Shown here one piece after another: positions 7,243 to 14,502 of a stretch of DNA of 23,139 nt. Below the pieces are notes generated by a model. It was not told where the DNA came from and did no database searches. It worked only from the letters and a program-made list of their open reading frames with translations. Position numbers and translations under genes: made by a program. Positions within the stretch are counted from its first letter, which is position 1, and each line of letters starts with the position of its first letter. This stretch comes from a virus: positions 1 to 23,139 of the IMG/VR virus record IMGVR_UViG_3300023184_000541. One strand, 5' to 3'.

Positions 7243-7562
7243 TGATAAGTCAGTTTAAACAAAGGATTATATTTAAAAGTAAAACAGGTGTATCTGATGG
7301 AGCAGGTGGTCAGGTGAATACCTTATCCCCTTACTATACCTCTTGGGCTCAAGTCGTAACTGATACAAACTCAAGGACTAATATAGCAGGTAAGGATAAT
7401 TTGAACGATACAATCTTGTTTAGAATTAGATATACTACCGAAAAGGTATTTACTAATGCTCTTGTAATAGGTTATAAATCAAGGACTTATATGATTAATT
7501 CTATTATAAACGAACGTGATGAGAATCAATATTATTTAATTGGCTGCTCAAGTTTAAAGTAA
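7242..7562 (+). CDS. Head closure / head-tail adaptor protein
   Basis: This is a 106-residue protein of the head-tail joining family (SPP1 gp16 or HK97 gp7 type), a small beta-barrel ring that plugs the connector. The recognisable opening is FKQRIIFKSKTGVSDGAGGQVNTLSPYYTSWAQVV, followed by FRIRYTTEKVFTNALVIGYKSRTYMINSIINERDENQYYLIGCS. That text (barrel strands ending in a description of nearby residues and a final strand) is the usual family layout. The start overlaps the preceding stop and the stop overlaps the next ATG, so translation is probably coupled. Confidence 0.85.
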   Translation: MISQFKQRIIFKSKTGVSDGAGGQVNTLSPYYTSWAQVVTDTNSRTNIAGKDNLNDTILFRIRYTTEKVFTNALVIGYKSRTYMINSIINERDENQYYLIGCSSLK

Positions 7563-8035
7563 TGATAATAAAAGTAAGAGGCATAGAATCATTAAAAAAA
7601 AAATTTGCTACTGGTTACGAGCAGTTTAAGCAGCATACCATTAACGAATTAAATGTTATGGTAGCTGATACGGCCACAGAGGCTAGGGCAAGTGCAGCTG
7701 ATTTACCATATTTACCTACAAGTGCTAAAAAGCCTTATGAAAGAACAGGTTTTTTATCTAGAAGCATTAATTCAATTCCATACAATGGTAGTTTTGCAGA
7801 GGTAATTGTAAATGCTAAATATGGTGGTTATGTAGAATTTGGAACTGGTAGCGGTTTTGGGTTACCTGATTTAAAATACAAACTGGCTAGTAAGAATGTT
7901 AGCCCTTATGCTACACTATTTAGAGGGAATGGCATTAGAAATAATAATATGGCTTATAGATCGTATTTATTTTATAATTTTGGCTTAGAGTACACAAAGG
8001 CATTAAAAAGGATAAAATCCTTTAAACTAACTTAA
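7562..8035 (+). CDS. HK97 gp10-like tail/neck protein
   Basis: This is a 157-residue member of the HK97 gp10 family, a protein of the neck or tail-completion region. Family features are the N-terminal helix (GIESLKKKFATGYEQFKQHTINELNVMVADTATEARASAADLPYLPTSAKK-type region, residues about 7-58), the substrate-like TGFLSRSINSIPYNG, and the highly typical strand VIVNAKYGGYVEFGTG (about 80-96). Gene order between head closure and tail terminator matches. The exact molecular role of the family is not settled. Confidence 0.8.
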   Translation: MIIKVRGIESLKKKFATGYEQFKQHTINELNVMVADTATEARASAADLPYLPTSAKKPYERTGFLSRSINSIPYNGSFAEVIVNAKYGGYVEFGTGSGFGLPDLKYKLASKNVSPYATLFRGNGIRNNNMAYRSYLFYNFGLEYTKALKRIKSFKLT

Positions 8036-8058
8036 ATATAAATATAAAATTAATTCGT

Positions 8059-8066
8059 TAAATTTG
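8059..8066 (+). promoter_or_regulatory. Bacteroidota -7 element before tail-terminator-like gene
   Basis: TAAATTTG matches TAnnTTTG and runs into TTTGTAAAAA (8063-8072), identical to the stretch at 2120 and 19666. The next gene's ATG is at 8073, so transcription starting a few bases after the element would give an almost leaderless message. The upstream stretch (8036-8058) is nearly all A and T and lacks a TTG at the expected distance, so only half of a promoter is visible. It would supply the tail genes downstream of the capsid terminator. Confidence 0.45.
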
Positions 8067-8072
8067 TAAAAA

Positions 8073-8501
8073 ATGAAGGACTGCGGATATACACTAAGGA
8101 AGGCTTATTTTGATAAGTTTATATCGGAATCCTACTCATTAGATGCCTATGATACTATAGCACCTGATACGGTAGAGCCGCCTTTTTTGATTATTAGTAG
8201 TCAGACACAATCAGAGAATAGTAATAAACAAAGCTTCGGTTTTGATGTTGCCATTCAATTTGACATAGTTTATACAACCTTTAAAGCAGGTGAAGTAGGA
8301 CAGAAAACAGTAGATGATTATGCAAATGAACTTTTAGGCATAATAGGGGTAAACCCACCTGATTATCCAAATACTGAACCTGATTTTAAAATAGTAACTA
8401 GAAAGCTTAGTTCTAACAACGCTATCTTTGACTATGTAAATGAAGTATATGTGTTTAGAAGGGTAATAACAGTAAATCATTTCGTGAATCAATTAACATA
8501 A
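8073..8501 (+). CDS. Tail-terminator-like protein
   Basis: This 142-residue protein sits where siphophages keep the tail terminator (lambda gpU-like, or the DUF3168 group), which caps the tail tube at the head end. Visible features are an N-terminal helix, the strand PPFLIISSQTQSENSNKQSFGFDVAIQFDIVYTT, a central helix QKTVDDYANELLGIIG and a last strand VYVFRRVITVNHFV, which is the alpha/beta order of that fold. No catalytic motif is expected. Assignment rests mainly on gene order, being between the gp10-like gene and the tail tube gene. Confidence 0.6.
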   Translation: MKDCGYTLRKAYFDKFISESYSLDAYDTIAPDTVEPPFLIISSQTQSENSNKQSFGFDVAIQFDIVYTTFKAGEVGQKTVDDYANELLGIIGVNPPDYPNTEPDFKIVTRKLSSNNAIFDYVNEVYVFRRVITVNHFVNQLT

Positions 8502-8518
8502 AAGAAAAATAAAATAAA

Positions 8519-8971
8519 ATGGCAACAACAAGTGTATTTAACGGAACTTCATTAGTAGTTCTAATTGGGGCAGAAGTAATAGGATATGCTACTTCTTGTT
8601 CTTTAAGTTTGGCAATTGATACTCCAGACGCATCTACAAAACAAAGTTTAGGATGGGCTGAGGAAATTGGTGGACAAAGGTCTTGGTCTTTAACAACTGA
8701 TGGTTTAGCTACAGTAGTTCCAGGATCAACTGCTCCTTATATCAGCACAGCTGAATTAAATGCTTTAGCGATTGATAGAACAGCAGTTCAAGTTAAATTT
8801 ACAACAGTAAATAACTCTACAGTAGATGGTGTAACCCCAGTTACAGGTGATGTAATTTATTCAGGTTATGCTTTTATTGAGAGTGTAGATATGACTGCTG
8901 ATATGGAGAATCCAGTTACTTATTCAGTTTCTTTTAAAGGAACAGGAGTATTGGATATCGATACCAACTAA
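8519..8971 (+). CDS. Major tail tube protein (TP901-1 type)
   Basis: This 150-residue protein is expected to stack as hexameric rings to form the tail tube. Family features are the opening NGTSLVVLIGAEVIGYATSCSLSLAIDTPDASTK, the central WSLTTDGLA segment, and the closing ENPVTYSVSFKGTGVL. The position just before the chaperone pair and tape measure is the normal one. A second gene at 13768 repeats the same pattern, indicating a duplication in this phage's tail gene set. The ATG at 8519 follows an A-rich stretch with no Shine-Dalgarno sequence. Confidence 0.88.
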   Translation: MATTSVFNGTSLVVLIGAEVIGYATSCSLSLAIDTPDASTKQSLGWAEEIGGQRSWSLTTDGLATVVPGSTAPYISTAELNALAIDRTAVQVKFTTVNNSTVDGVTPVTGDVIYSGYAFIESVDMTADMENPVTYSVSFKGTGVLDIDTN

Positions 8972-8998
8972 TAATAACCAACCAAAAACTAAACCAAA

Positions 8999-9370
8999 AT
9001 GAGAGGACAATTTGAATTAACTCTTTCCGATGGGAAGAAGATACCGATGCGTTTTTGTACGTGGAGTCTTAAAAGATTCTGTCAACTTCAAGGCATAGGG
9101 CCTTCTGAAATAGGAGAGGCTTTAAGTGGGAAAGATTCACTTGACGCTATAGTAAATCTGATGAAATCAGCCGCAGAATATCCATTATATTCACAAGGCA
9201 TTACTCCAACTTTTACAGAAATGGAAGTATGTGATTGGATAGATGATATGGGCGGTATGACTGGACAAAAATTCCAGGATGTAATGAAAACACTTTCAGA
9301 TAGTATGAATAGCGATATAGATGATAAGCCTACAAAGTCAAGTAAAAAGGATGGAGTAAAAAAAAATTAG
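8999..9370 (+). CDS. Tail assembly chaperone, gpG-like frame
   Basis: This 123-residue protein lies between the tail tube and tape measure genes, where siphophages encode the chaperone that coats the tape measure during tail assembly. It opens as a compact domain (FELTLSDGKKIPMRFCTWSLKRFCQLQGI), has a helical middle, and ends in a lysine-rich tail. The last codons before the stop at 9368-9370 lie within a run of nine A residues (9358-9366), a strong slippery site. A fraction of ribosomes probably shifts to -1 there and continues into the next reading frame, giving a gpG-T-type fusion of about 225 residues, as in lambda. Function is inferred from position and frameshift arrangement. Confidence 0.82.
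   Translation: MRGQFELTLSDGKKIPMRFCTWSLKRFCQLQGIGPSEIGEALSGKDSLDAIVNLMKSAAEYPLYSQGITPTFTEMEVCDWIDDMGGMTGQKFQDVMKTLSDSMNSDIDDKPTKSSKKDGVKKN
9358..9367 (+). promoter_or_regulatory. Programmed -1 frameshift site
   Basis: In the gpG-like frame the codons read GTA AAA AAA AAT TAG. This contains the slippery heptamers A_AAA_AAA (9358-9364) and A_AAA_AAT (9361-9367), both suited to -1 slippage. The -1 frame is open from the A run through LEWIDIERYT to the T-like domain without a stop. A stable hairpin lies further downstream at 9397-9423. Confidence 0.8.
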
Positions 9371-9396
9371 AGTGGATTGATATAGAACGTTATACA

Positions 9397-9423
9397 ATGG
9401 GGGAGTGCAAAGTGCTTCCCCAT
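9397..9423 (+). other. Hairpin over the ATG of the gpT-like frame
   Basis: ATGGGGGAG (9397-9405) can pair with CTTCCCCAT (9415-9423) with one G-U pair, leaving a 9-base loop that can form two further G-U pairs. It starts 30 bases after the frameshift site. That is farther than the usual 5-9 base spacer of a frameshift stimulator, but it would sequester the internal ATG and may slow ribosomes. Confidence 0.5.
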
Positions 9424-9675
9424 TTGTTTTGGGAGATGACAATGGCTGAATTAGACTTTGTGTGGTATGGGTATAGGCAAGAAGAGGAACAAAAATGGAT
9501 TAAAATTAGATGGCAAACCACAATGCTAATCAATATTCAATTACCAAAAGGTAAAAAAGTTAAACCTAAAGACCTTATTGAATTAGATTGTGATAATCGT
9601 AACTTTGTAAAGCCTAGAGTAATGGGGAAAGAGGAATTAGAGGCTGTTCTTAAAAAATACGAAAAAGTTAAATAA
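9397..9675 (+). CDS. Tail assembly chaperone, gpT-like extension made by -1 frameshift
   Basis: The first ATG of this frame is at 9397, but the frame is open back to the A9 run at 9358-9366, so the domain probably starts as LEWIDIERYTMGECKVLP, fused to the upstream chaperone. The text GECKVLPHLFWEMTMAELDFVWYGY closely resembles the C-terminal chaperone domain of many phages and gene transfer agents (G-x-x-P-x-x-FW-x-MT-x-x-E). The rest is short, basic and strand-rich. A hairpin at 9397-9423 would cover the ATG, which speaks against independent initiation. The fusion product would be about 225 residues, made in a minority relative to the short form. It acts with the tape measure protein during tail assembly. 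Confidence 0.75.
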   Translation: MGECKVLPHLFWEMTMAELDFVWYGYRQEEEQKWIKIRWQTTMLINIQLPKGKKVKPKDLIELDCDNRNFVKPRVMGKEELEAVLKKYEKVK

Positions 9676-9683
9676 ATTAGATA

Positions 9684-11858
9684 ATGGCAGATGAATTATT
9701 ACAGATTAGAGTCACAGCTGATTTTAAAGAAGCAGAAGGGGCATTTTTAAGATTAGGTAAAGTAGCTACATCTTTTGAAAGCAATATAAGATCAATTTCT
9801 GCTAATTTAAATAAAGAATTTAATAAAATAGTTGGATCAGCTGAATTATTTGGTAATTCAACCAATGTTGTTAAAGACAAAATGGATGCATTAAAAAATG
9901 CAATGGTTAGTCTTTTGGCATTAGGATTTCAGCCAATGAATCCAGAAGTTCAGAAATTAAAGCAACAATATGATGGACTTGCTAATACATTAACACCAAT
10001 AGCTCCTAAAATAAAACAAGTCGGTAAAGATGTTGCTGAAGCTGGAAATAGTGTAAAGAAATCAAATCAACAATGGACTAATTGGGCATTAGTATTACAA
10101 GATTTACCTTATGGATTTAGAGGTATTCAAAATAACTTGCCTGCTTTAGTTGGCGGTATAGCTGGTATGACTGGTATAATATATTTTGCAGCATCTGCTG
10201 TTATTGCTTTATATACCGCTTATGACCAAGGATCATTTAAGTCAAAAGCAGCTACTGAAGCAGCAAAGGCAAAAACAGAGCAATTAAAAAAAGAAAAAGA
10301 AGCTACTGATAGTCTTTATAATTCAACAGTTAGCGAAGCTGTAGAAGTTAGTAGTTTAATAGCTGTTATAAAAAATGAAACAGAAACAAGAAATAGAAAA
10401 TTTAGTGCATTAGAGCAATTAAAAAAGATAAACCCAGAGATATTTAATGGTTTAGTTTTAGAAAAAAATGAAGTAATTGGTATAGATGCTGCATATAAAA
10501 ATTATATAGAAAGTTTAAAAACAATTATTGCTGTTAAAATAAAACAAGCAGAATTAGAATCTGTTATTGCAAAAAGATTAAAAGCAGAAGGTGTTACATT
10601 ATCACAAGAAGAAAAAAATATACAAGCAACTGGTAAGGCATTAAATACAAATAGATTATCAAGAGCAACGGACTTGCAACAAAGGAAAGAACTTGTAGCA
10701 CAGCAAATTAAAGAAGCTAAATCTCAAGCTGTAATAAATGATTTAAAAAAGCAAGAGGAGGATATTTTAAGTCAAATACAAAGCTTATCAACTGGCATAA
10801 AAGTAACTACAAGTAAAGACGCTAGCGTAGGTAAAGAAGCACAAACGGCTAAGGCAAGAGTTGCATTAGAGAATAAAACAACATTAGATGTATTAAATAT
10901 TAAGCAACAAACCTATAAAGATGATATTCTTTTATATAAATATTATCAAGATTTAATAATTAATTTAGAAGAAAAACAAGCGTTAGAAGAAGCTAATAAA
11001 ATTGAAGCATCTGAATTAACATTACAGAATATAAGGGATATTGCCATAGAAAAAAGGATTAAGAATAGGCAAGATTTATCAGACAAGATTAAAAAACTTG
11101 TAGAAGATGATGTTAAGGTAGAATTAGATGCTGAAAAAGAAAAAGAAAAGGTTAGCAAGGATTTTAAAAACTCTTATAATTCGTTTAATAAACAACAAGA
11201 ATCAAGTTTTAAGCAATTCTATAAAACAAAATTAGATTTAGCTACTGGAGATTCGGCAGCTCAAAAAGAAATTTTATTAGATCAACGAGCACAAATAGAA
11301 GAAGGTCTTGTTTTAGGTGCAACAAGTTGGGATAATTATACAAAAGATGTTGGCGAAAATGTAAAAAAGACAGCTGAACTTGCTAAACAAATAGCTAAAG
11401 AAGCTATGGATTCATTACTAAAAATTGGTAATGGAATAATGACTGCTCTTGGGCCATCAGTAGATATGCTAATTGATAAAGGAGCTACAATAGGTGAGGT
11501 ATTATCAAAAGCATTTCAAGATTTAATAAAAACATTAACAAAGGTTATTATAACCGCTGCTATAGCTGTATTATTAATATCAATTTTGTTCCCTAGTATG
11601 CTTCAAACCGCAGGAGGTGCTTTAAAACTATTTGGTGGTTTAGTTGGTCAAGGAATGGGTATTGGTGGATTAATAGGTGGGGGAAGTAATACTGGAGGCT
11701 CAAAAGGGGTAGATGCAAGTTCAGGAACAAATACAATTAATGCAGCACAAGCTAATTCAACTTCTAATAATAATGGACAATTTGTATTGAGAGGAAGCGA
11801 TTTAGTTTTAGCTTTGAATAGATCAGAAACATCATTAAACCTTAGAAGAGGCTCATAA
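9684..11858 (+). CDS. Tail tape measure protein
   Basis: This protein sets tail length during assembly and is ejected ahead of DNA at infection. It is 724 residues, mostly helical and lysine/glutamate-rich, with long coiled-coil stretches (about residues 185-590). There are two hydrophobic segments, at about 153-178 (LPALVGGIAGMTGIIYFAASAVIALY) and 621-640 (VIITAAIAVLLISILF), and a glycine-rich stretch after the second. The C-terminus (NNNGQFVLRGSDLVLALNRS) is a motif repeatedly found at the end of Bacteroidota phage tape measures. Using about 0.15 nm per helical residue, the tail would be near 100 nm. Arginine is nearly all AGA/AGG, unlike the capsid gene. The stop overlaps the next ATG. Confidence 0.9.
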   Translation: MADELLQIRVTADFKEAEGAFLRLGKVATSFESNIRSISANLNKEFNKIVGSAELFGNSTNVVKDKMDALKNAMVSLLALGFQPMNPEVQKLKQQYDGLANTLTPIAPKIKQVGKDVAEAGNSVKKSNQQWTNWALVLQDLPYGFRGIQNNLPALVGGIAGMTGIIYFAASAVIALYTAYDQGSFKSKAATEAAKAKTEQLKKEKEATDSLYNSTVSEAVEVSSLIAVIKNETETRNRKFSALEQLKKINPEIFNGLVLEKNEVIGIDAAYKNYIESLKTIIAVKIKQAELESVIAKRLKAEGVTLSQEEKNIQATGKALNTNRLSRATDLQQRKELVAQQIKEAKSQAVINDLKKQEEDILSQIQSLSTGIKVTTSKDASVGKEAQTAKARVALENKTTLDVLNIKQQTYKDDILLYKYYQDLIINLEEKQALEEANKIEASELTLQNIRDIAIEKRIKNRQDLSDKIKKLVEDDVKVELDAEKEKEKVSKDFKNSYNSFNKQQESSFKQFYKTKLDLATGDSAAQKEILLDQRAQIEEGLVLGATSWDNYTKDVGENVKKTAELAKQIAKEAMDSLLKIGNGIMTALGPSVDMLIDKGATIGEVLSKAFQDLIKTLTKVIITAAIAVLLISILFPSMLQTAGGALKLFGGLVGQGMGIGGLIGGGSNTGGSKGVDASSGTNTINAAQANSTSNNNGQFVLRGSDLVLALNRSETSLNLRRGS

Positions 11859-13759
11859 TGGCATACGCAAATAAATATAAAATTACCTATGCTACTAAGA
11901 CTAGCAAAACAGCCTATTTATACATACAAGAGGATGGTTATGCTGGTGCTTTAATTGAATACCCAGGAATGAGTATTCAGTTACAATATTTACCTACTTC
12001 AGATGATCCGTTTGAGCCAATATTTGCTAGTCAATTAAATGTAGCAATAGATGTTACAGATGACTTATATAACATACCTGATTTTGTAACAACAGATGAT
12101 AGAAAATACTTTGTTAAGTTATACTTAGGTACTGATTTGGAGTGGACTGGATTTACAATTAACGATGATGTACAAATATCATTCTCTACAGGGAGGAAGC
12201 AATTATCGTTTAATTGCGTAGACGGACTAGCTATGTTAAAAGGTATTTTATTACCTATATCAACAAGTGTAGATATTAACGATTTCCAATCAGTATTGTA
12301 TTACATTATGTTATGTTTAAATAATGTAGATTTACCAACAACACCAAGCGTGGTAACAGCTTGTTCATTTTATGCCGTTGGCATGAATGATAGAGGAGAT
12401 AGTACAGCTGATGAGCCTTTCTCTCAGTCATATCTTCCATATAGAACATTTTTAGAGTCGGCTAATACCTATATTAATTGTTTTGATGCTATAAATAACA
12501 TTGTAAAATCATTTGGTTGCCGTTTGTTTATGGCTAAAGGAAAGTGGTGGATAGTTTCAGTTAATCAATTTGCTGAAACAAATGTTTATTATACAGAATA
12601 TACATATACAAGTACAATAAGTGCGAGTGGACAATTTAATGTTTCTAGTGAGATTCAAGGATATACAAGCAATACAAGTAATCTTTATTTTATTGATAAT
12701 AACCAATTAAAAATACTAAAGAAGGGGTTCAATAGAATTACATTAAGTCACGCTTTTAAAGGGGCTGTTAATTATTTTTCTAATGGTAATATAAGTCCAT
12801 ACGCATCAAACATACCAACAAATTGGACAACTGTTAAAAGTGGTACTGGTTCTAGTTATTTAATAAATCCTTATCCTAATGAATCATCTAATCAATATAG
12901 ATTAATAGCAGGGCCAGCAGCAGGTTCATATGTAAGAATTACTTCAAATGGTATGCCACTTGTAAATGCTGGAGAAGTAATAACATTTAGTTGGGACTAT
13001 TATGCTCAAGACCTAGTTGGATATAGAGGTAATGTTTATGTATCGCTAGTTGGTGCTAGTACCACTTATTATTGGGGTGGCACACCAGCAACTTGGAATA
13101 CAAATATTTTTACCAATTTTGTACAAGTGCCATCTGTAACAACAGATAATTACAATACTTATTCTTTAGAATTACCAGCAGCTCCAACATCAGGGCAATT
13201 AACATTTAAGTTTGCTGTTGAAGATGGCACAGTTAGATATGTTATTGTAGGTAATTTTGGGTTGACTGTAACTCCATTTGAAAAACAAATTGATTATACT
13301 TCTTTTATAAATAGCAATACACAATATACTAAGTCATTTGATATCAATTATGGTGTTTATGCAAGTACTCCATATACAACACAATTAGGAAGTTTATCTA
13401 ATAGTTCAGGAGAAACCTGGTACACTTGGTATCAATATGGTAAAGGAGTAAACTATGCTGGATTAAGTGGATTATTAATGCAGATGTATATTAATATTTT
13501 TGCACATAAAATTATTAATATAGATGGTACTTTATCTAGTTTTGATACAGACAATGGATATTTAGATGCTGCAAAAATGTTTACGGCTACCGATACAGAT
13601 CCATCACAAATCAATGTTAGTTCGAATTCTTATTTATTAGGAAATTCAACCATTGATTATGTGGCTGATTCAACTAGCGTAACTTTGCTTCAAATATCAA
13701 ATGCTGATATTGTGGCTACTAATGAATATGTGGTAACATATAACAATAATTATAAATAA
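11858..13759 (+). CDS. Large tail-tip / baseplate protein, unassigned family
   Basis: This 633-residue protein directly follows the tape measure, the place of distal-tail and tail-associated proteins. I do not recognise a named family with certainty. The N-terminal 160 residues are strand-rich (IEYPGMSIQLQYLPTSDDPFEPIFASQLNVAIDVTDD, FVKLYLGTDLEWTGFT, ISFSTGRKQLSFNCVDGLAMLKGI), a layout common in the tail protein that follows tape measure in Bacteroidota phages and suggestive of a hub fold. Residues about 320-470 look like an inserted beta-sandwich of carbohydrate-binding type (VITFSWDYYAQDLVGYRGNVYVSLVGA ... YSLELPAAP ... LTFKFAVEDG). The C-terminus returns to strands and ends in VVTYNNNYK. 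A tail-tip structural and possibly host-surface-binding role is inferred. Confidence 0.6.
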   Translation: MAYANKYKITYATKTSKTAYLYIQEDGYAGALIEYPGMSIQLQYLPTSDDPFEPIFASQLNVAIDVTDDLYNIPDFVTTDDRKYFVKLYLGTDLEWTGFTINDDVQISFSTGRKQLSFNCVDGLAMLKGILLPISTSVDINDFQSVLYYIMLCLNNVDLPTTPSVVTACSFYAVGMNDRGDSTADEPFSQSYLPYRTFLESANTYINCFDAINNIVKSFGCRLFMAKGKWWIVSVNQFAETNVYYTEYTYTSTISASGQFNVSSEIQGYTSNTSNLYFIDNNQLKILKKGFNRITLSHAFKGAVNYFSNGNISPYASNIPTNWTTVKSGTGSSYLINPYPNESSNQYRLIAGPAAGSYVRITSNGMPLVNAGEVITFSWDYYAQDLVGYRGNVYVSLVGASTTYYWGGTPATWNTNIFTNFVQVPSVTTDNYNTYSLELPAAPTSGQLTFKFAVEDGTVRYVIVGNFGLTVTPFEKQIDYTSFINSNTQYTKSFDINYGVYASTPYTTQLGSLSNSSGETWYTWYQYGKGVNYAGLSGLLMQMYINIFAHKIINIDGTLSSFDTDNGYLDAAKMFTATDTDPSQINVSSNSYLLGNSTIDYVADSTSVTLLQISNADIVATNEYVVTYNNNYK

Positions 13760-13767
13760 TAGAATAA

Positions 13768-14487
13768 ATGGCAAGTGTAATTAATGGAACTAATATAGTC
13801 TTATACAAATATGATTCAGACACAGGATTAAGCGTTCCTTTTGGTTCAGCTACAAGCTGTTCATTTCAACTAACAACAAATCAAGTAGAAGTGACTTCGC
13901 AGTCATCTGCTTGGTTTAGAGAATATAAGAATGATGTATTAACCTGGACTGTTAATTGCGATGGATTTATGTGCCTTAATACAGACTATGATTACTTAGC
14001 TATACTAGGTATGCAATTAGACCAAATAGACAACCCACCAATGCAAATTAAATTTGCTATCGATAATGATAATGGGGATGGTAGTGGCGATTTAGGGTTA
14101 TCTGTTTTTACTGGTACTGCTAATATTACCTCATCAACTTACACAGGAGCTGTTGAAGGGGCTTCTACTTATTCAGTATCTCTTCAAGGTTCAGGTTTAT
14201 TTTCAATAACAGGAACAATACCAACAGAAAGTGGTATCGTAATAGGTGGCTCTACAGTTCAAATGTTCGACTATACTGCAACAGGTGCAGAAGGTTATAC
14301 TATAACGTGGGTTGGTGCTATAGGTCTTACTTGTGTATCAGTATCTCGTGGTGGTGTAGAGGTTAGATCAATAGGCACAAGTGGGGCTCCAAGTGGTGAG
14401 AATGTAACATTCAACTCATCAACAGGAGTACTTACCTTTGCAAGAGCATTAGAATCAGATGAATTTATTCGTGGTATTTTTAAATAA
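13768..14487 (+). CDS. Second tail-tube-like protein with extra C-terminal domain
   Basis: This is a 239-residue protein whose first 155 or so residues parallel the tail tube protein at 8519. Both open with NGT..VVL/IVL, then ATSCS, then a W[AF]RE/WAEE segment, W[ST][LV] before a DG, a KF[TA] strand, and close with TYSVSxxGxG. The C-terminal 80 residues form a separate domain (DYTATGAEGYTITWVGAIGLTCVSVSRGGVEVR, ending TFNSSTGVLTFARALESDEFIRGIFK-like text), a type found at the ends of structural proteins in this phage group. It lies between the tail-tip gene and the fibre gene, so a ring at the tail tip or an adaptor carrying the fibre is more likely than a second tube. Paralogy is seen by eye only. 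Confidence 0.65.
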   Translation: MASVINGTNIVLYKYDSDTGLSVPFGSATSCSFQLTTNQVEVTSQSSAWFREYKNDVLTWTVNCDGFMCLNTDYDYLAILGMQLDQIDNPPMQIKFAIDNDNGDGSGDLGLSVFTGTANITSSTYTGAVEGASTYSVSLQGSGLFSITGTIPTESGIVIGGSTVQMFDYTATGAEGYTITWVGAIGLTCVSVSRGGVEVRSIGTSGAPSGENVTFNSSTGVLTFARALESDEFIRGIFK

Positions 14488-14502
14488 TTAACTTAATATA
14501 GG

